Under the pieces are notes generated by a model. The model had not been told where the DNA came from. It was given only the letters and a program-made list of their open reading frames with translations, and ran no database searches. A stretch of DNA of 64,000 nt, taken from positions 62,001 to 126,000 of the forward strand of contig CAWFOB010000007.1 in assembly GCA_963817375.1 (NCBI GenBank). The letters are read 5' to 3'. Shown here in pieces: positions 32,774 to 39,852 of this stretch; the stretch's first letter is position 1, and each line of letters opens with the position of its first letter. The stretch is from JACVRM01 sp963817375 (lineage in GTDB: Bacteria; Actinomycetota; Thermoleophilia; Gaiellales; Gaiellaceae). The position numbers and the translations under genes are program-made.

Positions 32774-33682
32774 CTAGTAGGAGACGACCGTCTTGCAGGT
32801 GACGGTGTCGGTGCGACCGTCCTTCGCTGTCAACGTGACCTTGATGTAGTACGTCCCGGTCTTCGAGTAGTTGTGACTCCCGGAGATCTTGAACGACCCG
32901 TTCGAGCCGGTCACCGTTCCAGCCGACGTGTTGCTGCCGTCGCCCCAGTCGATCGTGGCCGTGTAGTCCGATGCCGCCATCGACGTATCGGTGTCGGTGA
33001 AGGTCGCGACCGCGCCGCTGAACGCCTTGTGGCTCGTTCCGCACGTCGAGGCGCACTTCAGGTCGAGCACTGCCTTCTTGTTCGTGAAGGTGCACGTCAC
33101 GGTCTCGCCCGGGCTGACGTTGAACGTCGCCGTCCTCGTCGACGTGCTGCCCGTGCTGTTGCCGTCCGAGCAGCTGATCGAGTACAGCTTCCAGTCGGCC
33201 TTGACGGCCTCCGTGGTGTGGTACGTACCCGCCGCCACGGACTTCTCGATCGTCCCGCCGTCGTTGATCGTGCCCGCAAGGTCGCCGCTGAACACGAAGC
33301 CGGTGCCCCCGTACGGGTACGTCTTCTTTACGACGATGATCTTGCCCTTCTGCCCGTACTGGTCGCATGCCGGGCCACAGGTGGTCGTCGTGGTCGTCGT
33401 CGTATGCGACCCACCGTTGTACGTGTTCGTCGTCAACGGCGCGGTGGCCGACTTGACGGCGCTTGTAACCGTGTCCGCCGCATAGCCGAGCCCGCCGAAC
33501 GCGGCGAGTGCCCCGAGGAGCGCCACCGTGAGCACGCTCGCGAACGCGATGGCGCGCCGCCCCACCGGGCGCGGCGCCACGCGGCCGGAGATCTTCCGGA
33601 CGAGGTCCGCGGGTGCCTCCGGCCGGTTCGCCCGCAAACGCGATTCGAGATCGCGGTCGTCGCTTCGCTTCCAGAATCTCAT
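32774..33682 (-). CDS. exported membrane-anchored protein with PKD-like C-terminal domain
   Basis: 302 aa. A cytosolic basic N-terminus (about 40 residues), one membrane span (FASVLTVALLGALAAFGGLGYA) and a Thr-rich linker (HTTTTTTTTCGP) lead to two outside domains. The first (TGFVFSGDLAG...YSISCSDGNSTG...VTCTFTNKK) resembles the SpaA/prealbumin-like adhesin domains. The second (VATFTDTDTS, ATIDWGDGSN, HNYSKTGTYYIKVTLT) is a PKD fold with its typical WGDG motif. This looks like a surface stalk or adhesion protein. It sits between the tRNA relic and the intact tRNA-Thr. Confidence 0.72.
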   Translation of the reverse strand: MRFWKRSDDRDLESRLRANRPEAPADLVRKISGRVAPRPVGRRAIAFASVLTVALLGALAAFGGLGYAADTVTSAVKSATAPLTTNTYNGGSHTTTTTTTTCGPACDQYGQKGKIIVVKKTYPYGGTGFVFSGDLAGTINDGGTIEKSVAAGTYHTTEAVKADWKLYSISCSDGNSTGSTSTRTATFNVSPGETVTCTFTNKKAVLDLKCASTCGTSHKAFSGAVATFTDTDTSMAASDYTATIDWGDGSNTSAGTVTGSNGSFKISGSHNYSKTGTYYIKVTLTAKDGRTDTVTCKTVVSY

Positions 33683-33778
33683 TGAGTGTCCCTCCCCATC
33701 GGTTCTTGTGCTCCTATTACCGCGATCCGGCCCGATTCCTTACAAGGAACGACGAGATCCAGCGACGACGGCCTACCG

Positions 33779-33862
33779 GGCGCGATGCGGCTTCGAGACG
33801 CAGCGAGGTTCACGGTGATCGACTCCGGCGGGCGCATTGTCGGCAGCGTCGCCCGCTACGAT
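33779..33862 (+). pseudogene. 5' fragment of a gene like that at 47420, ending at tRNA-Thr
   Basis: From ATG 33781 the sequence reads MRLRDAARFTVIDSGGR and IVGSV, closely matching the first 24 codons of the 79-aa gene at 47420 (MTLRAAATFTVVDSGGR, TVGTV). Nucleotide identity is high, including the upstream GGCGCGATG and the block GACTCCGGCGGGCGCA. Similarity stops just before the tRNA, so only the 5' end of the gene survives here. Confidence 0.65.
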
Positions 33863-33871
33863 GCGACCTGC

Positions 33872-33944
33872 GCCGACGTAGCTCAGCTGGTAGAGCACTT
33901 CACTCGTAATGAAGGGGTCCGCGGTTCGAGTCCGCGCGTCGGCT
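33872..33944 (+). tRNA. tRNA-Thr (anticodon CGT)
   Basis: 73 nt cloverleaf. The acceptor stem GCCGACG (33872-33878) pairs with CGTCGGC (33937-33943) and the discriminator is T. D-arm GCTCAGCTGGTAGAGC, anticodon stem CTTCA/TGAAG with loop CTCGTAA giving anticodon CGT (reads ACG), and T-arm GCGGTTCGAGTCCGC are all regular. CCA is not encoded. A terminator follows within 10 bases. Confidence 0.95.
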
Positions 33945-33948
33945 CTCT

Positions 33949-33974
33949 AAAAAGACCCGCTTAGCCGGGCTTTT
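33949..33974 (+). terminator. terminator of tRNA-Thr
   Basis: An A-rich arm with GACCCG (from 33950) pairs with CGGGC plus T4 (33966-33974), with one bulged A, giving a stem that ends in a T run directly after the tRNA. Confidence 0.6.
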
Positions 33975-34147
33975 CGGAGACCTACGGCCACTACTCGACG
34001 GGCTGGGCCGCCGACTGCCCAGGCCTTTGGGCACTCGCTGGCGTCACGATTGCTATGGCGTTATCGTCGCCGTCTCTGGCGATGCCTACCTCGACCTCGA
34101 GCGGGAAGCGATCGCCATGATGAAGCGCGACTGAGAGTGGGAAGGGG

Positions 34148-35032
34148 ATGAGCGAGCTCGGATCCTGGAACGACGGCGCGGCGAAGAAGGCGATCGTCGA
34201 CTTCGTCACGGCCACAACGACCGCCGGTGGGCCTGGGTTCGCTCCGCCCGCGGATCGGGTCGCCACGTTCGACAACGACGGCACGCTGTGGGTCGAGCAG
34301 CCGATGCCGCCGCAGTTCGACTTCGTGTTCCGCAAGTGGGCTGAGGAGGTCAAGGCTGATCCGTCGCTCGCCGCCAGGCAGCCCTACAAGGCGATTATCG
34401 AGCGGGACGACGCGTTCTTCGAGGGAGTCGCGACCCAGGATCCACAGGTGGTGGCGACATTGCTGCAGGCGTTCGCCCGCTCGTGGACGGGGACGTCCCC
34501 GGACGCGTTCGAGGCGCAGGTGCGCGAGTGGCTTCGGACGATCGAGCAGCCGAAGTTCGGCGTTCCGTACGTCCAGCTCGTGTACAAGCCGATGCTCGAG
34601 CTGCTGGCCTTCCTCCAGGCGCACGAGTTCCGCGTGTTCGTCTGCTCCGGCGGCGGCCGCGACTTCATGCGCGTCTTCGCCGAGGAGACCTGGGGCATCC
34701 ACAAGGAGAACGTGATCGGCTCGGCCGCCGGCTACGAGTACAAGAACGGCGGCCTGGTTCGCACCGATGAGGTGCTGGGCGGGCTCGCGCTCGGCCCGGG
34801 CAAGCCCGAGCACATCTTCGCCCAGACCGGCCGGCTCCCCCTGTTCGCCGGCGGGAACGCCGACGTCGACATCGAGATGCTCGCATCGGCGCGCTTCGCG
34901 CTTCTGGTCGCCCACGACGACGAGGAACGCGAGTACGCCTACACGAAGGCCGCTGACAAGTCGCTCGCCAAGGCGAAGGAGCTCGGCTGGACGGTCGTCA
35001 GCATGACGAGCGACTGGGCCACCGTCTTCTGA
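34148..35032 (+). CDS. HAD-superfamily phosphatase (phosphoserine phosphatase-like)
   Basis: 294 aa. HAD motif I is ATFDNDGTLW (nucleophile Asp), motif II FVCSGGGRDF and motif III/IV LFAGGNADVDIEML. A helical cap of roughly 120 residues lies between motifs I and II, as in SerB-like and related acid phosphatases. The substrate is unknown. ATG 34148 has GGAAGGGG just upstream. It is followed 11 bases later by the 2H-like gene. Confidence 0.8.
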   Translation: MSELGSWNDGAAKKAIVDFVTATTTAGGPGFAPPADRVATFDNDGTLWVEQPMPPQFDFVFRKWAEEVKADPSLAARQPYKAIIERDDAFFEGVATQDPQVVATLLQAFARSWTGTSPDAFEAQVREWLRTIEQPKFGVPYVQLVYKPMLELLAFLQAHEFRVFVCSGGGRDFMRVFAEETWGIHKENVIGSAAGYEYKNGGLVRTDEVLGGLALGPGKPEHIFAQTGRLPLFAGGNADVDIEMLASARFALLVAHDDEEREYAYTKAADKSLAKAKELGWTVVSMTSDWATVF

Positions 35033-35043
35033 CAGGAGCACCG

Positions 35044-35428
35044 ATGGGCGAGCTGAACCGGCCAGGGGCTCGCCGTCCTCGTCGTCGAGCCCAGCCCGCA
35101 GGTGCTCCACTTTCAAGCCGACCTCCTCGCCGCCGTCACCCCCTTCGTCGGATCGGGCGGGACGGACGCTGCATTTGTGCGAGACCCCGGCGAGGAGATC
35201 AGCCAGAGCACCCGCGACTGGGTCGAAGGGTTTGCGCCGGCCCAGATCGGACCCGGCAAGTACATCGCCCACATCACCGTCGGCTTCGCAACACTCGACG
35301 ACCTCGAGACCATCGAAGCCGAGCCATTCGACCCATTCCCCATCCGCCCCACCGGCCTCGCCGTCTACCACCTCGGCAACAGCGGCACCGCCCGCACGGA
35401 GCTCAAGGCCTGGACGCTCGAAGCGTAG
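35044..35428 (+). CDS. 2H phosphoesterase / 2'-5' RNA ligase-like protein, frame broken near 35061
   Basis: About 127 aa when the ATG 35044 start (MGELNR) is joined by a +1 slip near 35061 to the frame QGLAVLVVEPSPQVLHFQ. The AHITVGFA strand near residue 80 is a clear H-x-T motif of the 2H superfamily. A second H-x-T is not obvious, so catalysis is uncertain. The C-terminus (LAVYHLGNSGTARTELKAW) matches the conserved final strands of the fold. Without the slip, only a GTG-started fragment from 35102 would be made. Confidence 0.6.
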
Positions 35429-35429
35429 A

Positions 35430-36023
35430 TCAGCCCTCGGCGGGCGCGTAGGTCGCGAGGATCGCTCCGGTCGAGGTGATCTCCGCGTCGGTCAGTCTCA
35501 ACGGCCGCCGCGCGCCGTCATCGGAGAAGATCCGCTTGCCGCCGCCGAGGATCACGGGGTACATGACCAGCCGAAGCTCGTCGACGAGCCCCTGCTCGAC
35601 GAGTGAGTGCACGAGCTGGGTGCTGCCGATGACGTGCACGTCGCCGCCGTCCTCGCGCTTCAGCGCCGTGACCGCGTCGGCGAGGTCACCCTGGAGCACC
35701 GTCGAGTTCCGCCATTCGAGCGGGTCCGAGAGCGTCGTCGAGACCACGTGCTTCGGCTTCGTGTTCAGCGGCTTCGCGATCACCTGCGCTTGCTCCGGGG
35801 CGTTCGGCCAGTAGCCGGCGAAGAGCTCGTACGTGCGGCGGCCGAGTAGGAAGGCGCCTGCCTCGTCGATGTATTTCGCGGCCCACGCGCCCACACGCTC
35901 GTCGTCGTGGCCCATCTGCCAGCCGCCGTGGCGGAAGCCGCCGCTCGTGTCCTCTTCCGGCCCGCCGGGTGCTTGAGCCACGCCGTCGAGACTCAGGAAC
36001 TCGTTGACGATCACCTTTCGCAT
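35430..36023 (-). CDS. dihydrofolate reductase family protein (RibD C-terminal type)
   Basis: 197 aa from ATG 36023, preceded by GAGGAG at a good distance; longer in-frame starts lack a ribosome site. MRKVIVNEFLSLDGVAQAPG, FLLGRRTYELFAGYWP, KHVVSTTL and VIGSTQLVHSLVEQGLVDEL...YPVILGGGKRIF are diagnostic of the YyaP/YwjB group of RibD_C proteins, NADPH-binding reductases of unknown substrate. Its stop is 1 base from that of the convergent 2H-like gene. Confidence 0.88.
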   Translation of the reverse strand: MRKVIVNEFLSLDGVAQAPGGPEEDTSGGFRHGGWQMGHDDERVGAWAAKYIDEAGAFLLGRRTYELFAGYWPNAPEQAQVIAKPLNTKPKHVVSTTLSDPLEWRNSTVLQGDLADAVTALKREDGGDVHVIGSTQLVHSLVEQGLVDELRLVMYPVILGGGKRIFSDDGARRPLRLTDAEITSTGAILATYAPAEG

Positions 36024-36129
36024 CTGCGCTCTCCTCTGTCGAATCGGATTCACGCGTTCAGACTGCTCTCGGCCCGCGAACTGAGCGGTCGACCGGGTGG
36101 CCATCGGCGGCCCCGTCTAGGGTTCCACC

Positions 36130-37509
36130 GTGGGTCGTAGGCGGCGCGGCCATCCCGGGGGAGCGGACTGGGTCCTTCTGTTCGGTGTTGGCGCCTTCGT
36201 CCTCTGGAGGGCGGCGAGCCGGCGTCAGGTGCCGGCACGCAGCAGCGATCGTTCAGAAGCCCTGATCGTCGACCCGGCGGTCCCCGTCGCCCAGCGTGAA
36301 CCAAGCCGACCGCCGGACCCCGAACCGCTTCGACCAGCCCTCGCGGGGGCGCACGCGTCGCTCGTCGCCGCGCCCCGCCGACCGGCCGCCCGGCCCAAGC
36401 GCGGCGAACCGAAGCCGGCGGCCGCCGAAGACCCGCCGCCGCTCGGCTACCAGCCCGGCCTCGACGCTCTGCGCGCGCTCGCGATCGTCCCGGTCGTCCT
36501 CTTCCATGCGTTTATCTGGCCGGCCGGCGGGTACCTCGGCGTCGACCTCTTCTTCGTCTTGAGCGGCTTCCTGATCACAACGCTGCTCGTCGAGGAGCAA
36601 CGCCGGCACGGCGACATCCGCCTGCTGCTCTTCTACCTGCGCCGGGCGCTTCGCCTCGTGCCCGCGCTGTGGGTGATGATCGCGGTCGTCACCGGGTTCG
36701 TGCTCGCGTCCAGCGGGTCGCTTCGCCATCGCGACCTCGCGGGCGCCGTCGAAGGGCTGACCTACACGGAGAACATCTTCGATGTCAACTCCAGCGCGAA
36801 CTACTTCTCGCACCTCTGGTCGCTCGGCGTCGAGGAGCAGTTCTACATCGTCTGGCCCGTGCTGCTCATCCTCGGGATGCGCCTTCTCCCGCGCGGTGCG
36901 CTGTTCGCAGCCGGACTTGCGCTCGCTGCGCTCGCAACCGGCGTCCGGCTTCTCGTGCTTCCGGACGCGTGGTCGCTGTCGATGCGGTTCGACTCCATCC
37001 TGATCGGCTGTGCGGCCGCGCTCCTCTACCAGCAGGTGCCGCGCGTGCGCGCGCTCGGCGGGCGATTCGCGCTCGCGGCGATCGGCGCTCTCATCGTGTT
37101 CTTCGTCCTCGGACGCTCGCACGTCGCCGGACACTGGACGACGGCGGCCTTCTCGCTCGCCGCCGCCGTGGCCGTGCTCGGGGTCCTCGACGGCCGGGCG
37201 CCGTCGCCCCTCGTGTTCCTCGGACGCATCTCCTACGCCGTCTACCTCTGGCACATCCCGGTGATCCGGATCACGAGCGACTCACGGCTGCCGGACACCG
37301 TCGGGGAGAACGGCGCCCGGGTGTTCGCGATCGCCGCGACGCTGTTGCTCGCCACCGCGTCGTACTACGTGGTCGAGGAGCCGTTCCTGAGACGGAAGTG
37401 GCGGCTGTCTCGGACGCCGAGCCACGACTCACCGGTCGGCGGCCGGCGTGCGATCCCGCGTGTGGCATACGCTGCGGCTCCGCAAGAGCTCAGACTCGTC
37501 GACGACTGA
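36130..37509 (+). CDS. acyltransferase family 3 membrane protein (OafA/YrhL-like)
   Basis: 459 aa from GTG 36130. An N-terminal span (WVLLFGVGAFVLWRAA) and a Pro/Arg-rich cytosolic linker precede the acyltransferase-3 domain (about residues 112-430). That domain begins YQPGLDALRALAIVPVVLFH, with the conserved LRALA and an active-site His, then GGYLGVDLFFVLSGFLITTLL, RRALRLVPA and FSHLWSLGVEEQFYIVWP. Such proteins transfer acetyl or other acyl groups to cell-surface glycans. The SGNH domain often fused at the C-terminus is absent. Confidence 0.9.
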   Translation: MGRRRRGHPGGADWVLLFGVGAFVLWRAASRRQVPARSSDRSEALIVDPAVPVAQREPSRPPDPEPLRPALAGAHASLVAAPRRPAARPKRGEPKPAAAEDPPPLGYQPGLDALRALAIVPVVLFHAFIWPAGGYLGVDLFFVLSGFLITTLLVEEQRRHGDIRLLLFYLRRALRLVPALWVMIAVVTGFVLASSGSLRHRDLAGAVEGLTYTENIFDVNSSANYFSHLWSLGVEEQFYIVWPVLLILGMRLLPRGALFAAGLALAALATGVRLLVLPDAWSLSMRFDSILIGCAAALLYQQVPRVRALGGRFALAAIGALIVFFVLGRSHVAGHWTTAAFSLAAAVAVLGVLDGRAPSPLVFLGRISYAVYLWHIPVIRITSDSRLPDTVGENGARVFAIAATLLLATASYYVVEEPFLRRKWRLSRTPSHDSPVGGRRAIPRVAYAAAPQELRLVDD

Positions 37510-37535
37510 CGAGCGCTCGCACGGGCACCCTGACC

Positions 37536-37860
37536 ATGGCGGACATCGTCGAGACGAACGACCTCACCGATCCTTCACAGCACGGCTGGGCGGTGGACTA
37601 CAGGATCCAGCGCGCGGACGGCGAGGAGCTCCACGCCGAGGTGCGCTGCTGGGACCGGGCGCTCGCTGCGGCCGAACGAGCGGCAAACGCGGACGCGCTC
37701 GTCGCGATCGCGGATCGAGGCCGCGCTGCCGCGCTCGAGTTCGCCGACCAGGTGGAGTCCCCGGCCACGCGTGGCGCCGTCCTGATCTCGATCTGGTTCG
37801 ATCCCGACCGACGAGGGCAAGCTGCGCCGGCGAGTCAGCTACGAACGCCCTTCCGCCTGA
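37536..37860 (+). CDS. small hypothetical protein, frame broken near 37803
   Basis: ATG 37536 opens MADIVETNDLTDPSQHGWAV and reads well to ISIWFDP. In the literal frame the end is DRRGQAAPASQLRTPF and a stop at 37866-37868. One base earlier in the neighbouring frame the sequence continues TDEGKLRRRVSYERPSA to a stop at 37860, far more protein-like, so a +1 slip near 37803 is likely. That gives 107 aa. The family is unknown. Composition (Asp/Glu/Ala rich, no membrane span) suggests a cytosolic protein. Confidence 0.5.
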
Positions 37861-37945
37861 GCGCTTGACGAAGGAGCCCGAGCGCGATCGCGAAGCCCGC
37901 ACGAGCCGGCGCTGAGCACCTCCGACGACTTCGCGGCCGCCGGGT

Positions 37946-37973
37946 CTCCTTCCTCGGGCCTCCTTCCTCGGGC
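37946..37973 (+). repeat. 14-bp tandem duplication
   Basis: CTCCTTCCTCGGGC occurs twice without spacer at 37946-37959 and 37960-37973, in the gap between convergent genes, followed by a third partial start (CTCCG). Confidence 0.8.
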
Positions 37974-37984
37974 CTCCGCAGCGA

Positions 37985-39025
37985 CTACTTCGTGAGCGGA
38001 AACGCGTAGGCCCACGATCCGAAGCCCGGCGCGGAGTCGTCGATGAACGCACCGGGGACGGATATCTGGGACAGGACGATGAACCCGAACCGCGTCGGGT
38101 TCCCGATGTCGGCCCTCGTGAACCGCCAGCTGACGACATCGCCTCGGCGACCGAACGACTGTGCGGGCGATCGGGTAACCCTGCGCCATGCGTTGGCGCG
38201 CCTGCCCCACCGGTCGATCCGCCAGACCGTGTCACCGGCAATCAGCCGGTAGTACAAGCGGTAGTCGAAGCCGACCCATCCCGTGGACAGGTTGCCGTCG
38301 GTGTTGAGGTACGCCCCCACCTCGGGCTTGAGGGTGCGGCTGATCGCCGACAGGCCGCGCGCAGTGATCGCGACCGTCGTCACGCTCCGCCGGTCGGTGC
38401 CCACGCTGACGGTGGAGATGTCGGGCGCGGCGGCGTCGTGCACGGCGTCGCTGAACGTCACCGGTGTCGCGGAAAGGTCGTAATGCCAGCGCCCGGTCGC
38501 GGGCGCAACGTCCTGGGCGCTAATCCTCCTGTCCTCGTAGACCGCTGAGGCGATCCAGAGATCGAACCCGGACGCACCCGCGAGGTCTGCGGTTGCGAGT
38601 CGCCACGTGAGGACATCGCCGGCGCGGCTGAACGTCGCTGTCGGCGCCGGCGGGCTGATCTCCCACTGCGCATTCGTCGCGTTCCAGCGGAGGATGTGCC
38701 AGGTCGGCCCTGTCGGGCTGCGCCAGAACTTCAGCCCGTACTCGCATCCAGACGCCGACCCGGTCGAGTCGTTGCGATCGGTGTCGAGCCAGACCGAGAC
38801 GTCGGGCTCCCAACCGCGGTCGATCGCGAACATTCCGCCGGCCGTCACCGAAATGCTGAGCGAGCCGCTCGCCGGGTCGCCGGCGATGGTCACCCTCGTG
38901 ATGTCGGGCGCGCCGGCGTCGCCGACGATGTCGGTGAAGCTGCGGCCGCCGGCCGCCGCTCCACCGGCGAGCAGCAAGCCCGCCCCGAGTGCCAACGCCG
39001 TTGCCCACCGCGTGACCGGCTTCAT
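37985..39025 (-). CDS. secreted protein with two duplicated beta domains
   Basis: 346 aa with a signal peptide (ALALGAGLLLAGGAAAG). The mature part is an internal duplication of about 150 residues. Each copy starts F(T/S)D...AAPDI(S/T)xV (FTDIVGDAGAPDITRV and FSDAVHDAAAPDISTV) and contains a DTDRNDSTGSASG or NTDGNLSTGWVGF turn, then a Trp-rich strand (WHILRWNATNAQW; WRIDRWGRRANAW) and GDVLTWRLATADL or GDVVSWRFTRADI. The Asp/Asn-rich turns could bind calcium. The pattern recalls DOMON/CBM9-like sandwiches but is not certain. Confidence 0.6.
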   Translation of the reverse strand: MKPVTRWATALALGAGLLLAGGAAAGGRSFTDIVGDAGAPDITRVTIAGDPASGSLSISVTAGGMFAIDRGWEPDVSVWLDTDRNDSTGSASGCEYGLKFWRSPTGPTWHILRWNATNAQWEISPPAPTATFSRAGDVLTWRLATADLAGASGFDLWIASAVYEDRRISAQDVAPATGRWHYDLSATPVTFSDAVHDAAAPDISTVSVGTDRRSVTTVAITARGLSAISRTLKPEVGAYLNTDGNLSTGWVGFDYRLYYRLIAGDTVWRIDRWGRRANAWRRVTRSPAQSFGRRGDVVSWRFTRADIGNPTRFGFIVLSQISVPGAFIDDSAPGFGSWAYAFPLTK

Positions 39026-39073
39026 CCGCCGTCACCTCCGAGCCTTCAGAAGGATCGTACCGCGGTACGTCAC

Positions 39074-39105
39074 GAACGAAGGCCCGCGGGTGCGGGCCTT
39101 CGTTC
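39074..39105 (-). terminator. 14-bp hairpin between two exported-protein genes
   Basis: GAACGAAGGCCCGC (39074-39087) pairs perfectly with GCGGGCCTTCGTTC (39092-39105) across loop GGGT. It lies 21 bases past the stop of the LQIRG-repeat gene and 49 bases upstream of the next minus-strand gene. No T tract follows. Confidence 0.65.
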
Positions 39106-39125
39106 TGCCGAACGGGTTGTGCGTG

Positions 39126-39737
39126 CTACGAGGCCGTCCGCGGCCGCGCGCTGCCCTTGCGGCCGAAGTGCACGCCCGCCGCGATCCCGCCGGCGAGGAG
39201 CACCAGCCCGAGCATCGAGAAGGCGCCGATCGAGAAGTCGCTCCAGTTGAAGCGGCTCGACGTCACGGTCACCGGCACGGCCGTCACCCCATTCATCGCC
39301 TCGCCGCGGATCTGCAGTGCGTTGAGCTCGGCGCGGGTCGGCTGCTGCGAGGCGCCCTGCGTGCCGCAGACCGCCACGTAGCCGTCGCGGGCGAGCGTCG
39401 GGCTCTGGCACAGCGCGTCCATCCCCTGGCCGCGGATCTGCAGCGACCGAACGTCGGGAGTGATCGCCTGGTACGAGGCCAGGGAGTTCATGCCGGCGCC
39501 GCGGATCTGCATTGCGCGGAGCTCCGAGCGGGTCGGCTGCTGCGACGCGCCCTTCGTGCCGCAGAGCGCCACGAAGCCCTCGCGTGAGAGCGTCGGGCTG
39601 ACGCACAGGGCGTTCATGCCCTGGCCGCGGATCTGGAGCGCCCGCACCGCGGGGCTCGGATTGCCGGCCTGCGCGACCGACACCATCGTCGCCGCCACCG
39701 TCGCCACAACCACCAGATATGACGTAAACCGCTTCAC
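39126..39737 (-). CDS. exported protein with four LQIRG repeats and C-terminal membrane anchor
   Basis: 203 aa from GTG 39737, with GGAGG 5 bases upstream. A signal peptide (YLVVVATVAATMVSVAQA) precedes two long repeats. Each is made of a helix (VRALQIRGQGMNAL / VRSLQIRGQGMDAL), a two-Cys segment (C-x-SPTL...CGT-x-GASQQPTR) and a second helix (LRAMQIRGAGMNSL / LNALQIRGEAMNGV). A membrane span (IGAFSMLGLVLLAGGIAAGV) and a basic tail (HFGRKGSARPR) close the protein. I know no function for this repeat. It is divergent from the SARP-cyclase gene. Confidence 0.62.
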   Translation of the reverse strand: MKRFTSYLVVVATVAATMVSVAQAGNPSPAVRALQIRGQGMNALCVSPTLSREGFVALCGTKGASQQPTRSELRAMQIRGAGMNSLASYQAITPDVRSLQIRGQGMDALCQSPTLARDGYVAVCGTQGASQQPTRAELNALQIRGEAMNGVTAVPVTVTSSRFNWSDFSIGAFSMLGLVLLAGGIAAGVHFGRKGSARPRTAS

Positions 39738-39774
39738 CTCTGCCTCCTTCGGTTTGGTGACCGCCTCCCGCGGC

Positions 39775-39810
39775 CTTTGCACACCAGACCGGAAGGGGCT
39801 AAAAGAGCGC
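39775..39810 (+). promoter_or_regulatory. conserved 36-bp promoter element, copy 1
   Basis: 32 of 36 bases are identical to 46796-46831 read on the other strand, the site just before the second SARP gene. It contains TTGCAC (39777-39782) and TAAAAG (39800-39805) separated by exactly 17 bases, the spacing of a sigma-70-type promoter, with a conserved AAGGGGC in the spacer. Transcription would start near 39811, leaving a leader of about 42 bases with AAAGGAGG at 39834-39841. Confidence 0.65.
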
Positions 39811-39838
39811 TTTGCGGGACCTAAAGCCCCGCTAAAGG
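39799..39838 (+). promoter_or_regulatory. four heptamers phased every 11 bp (possible SARP operator)
   Basis: CTAAAAG (39799), CTTTGCG (39810), CTAAAGC (39821) and CTAAAGG (39832) start 11 bp apart, each separated by 4 bases. Direct heptamer repeats with one-turn phasing are the known binding pattern of SARP winged-helix regulators. The last heptamer runs into the ribosome-binding site, so binding could block as well as promote expression. The second heptamer is a poor match. Confidence 0.4.
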
Positions 39839-39852
39839 AGGCGACAAAGCCC

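Noticed and set aside
33686..33964. 92-aa ORF with VAQLVEH
   Set aside because: It is a translation through tRNA-Thr, a well-known false ORF pattern.
39815..39832. DosR-like box GGGACCTAAAGCCCC
   Set aside because: One base too long and the right half lacks GTCCC; better explained as part of the 11-bp repeats.
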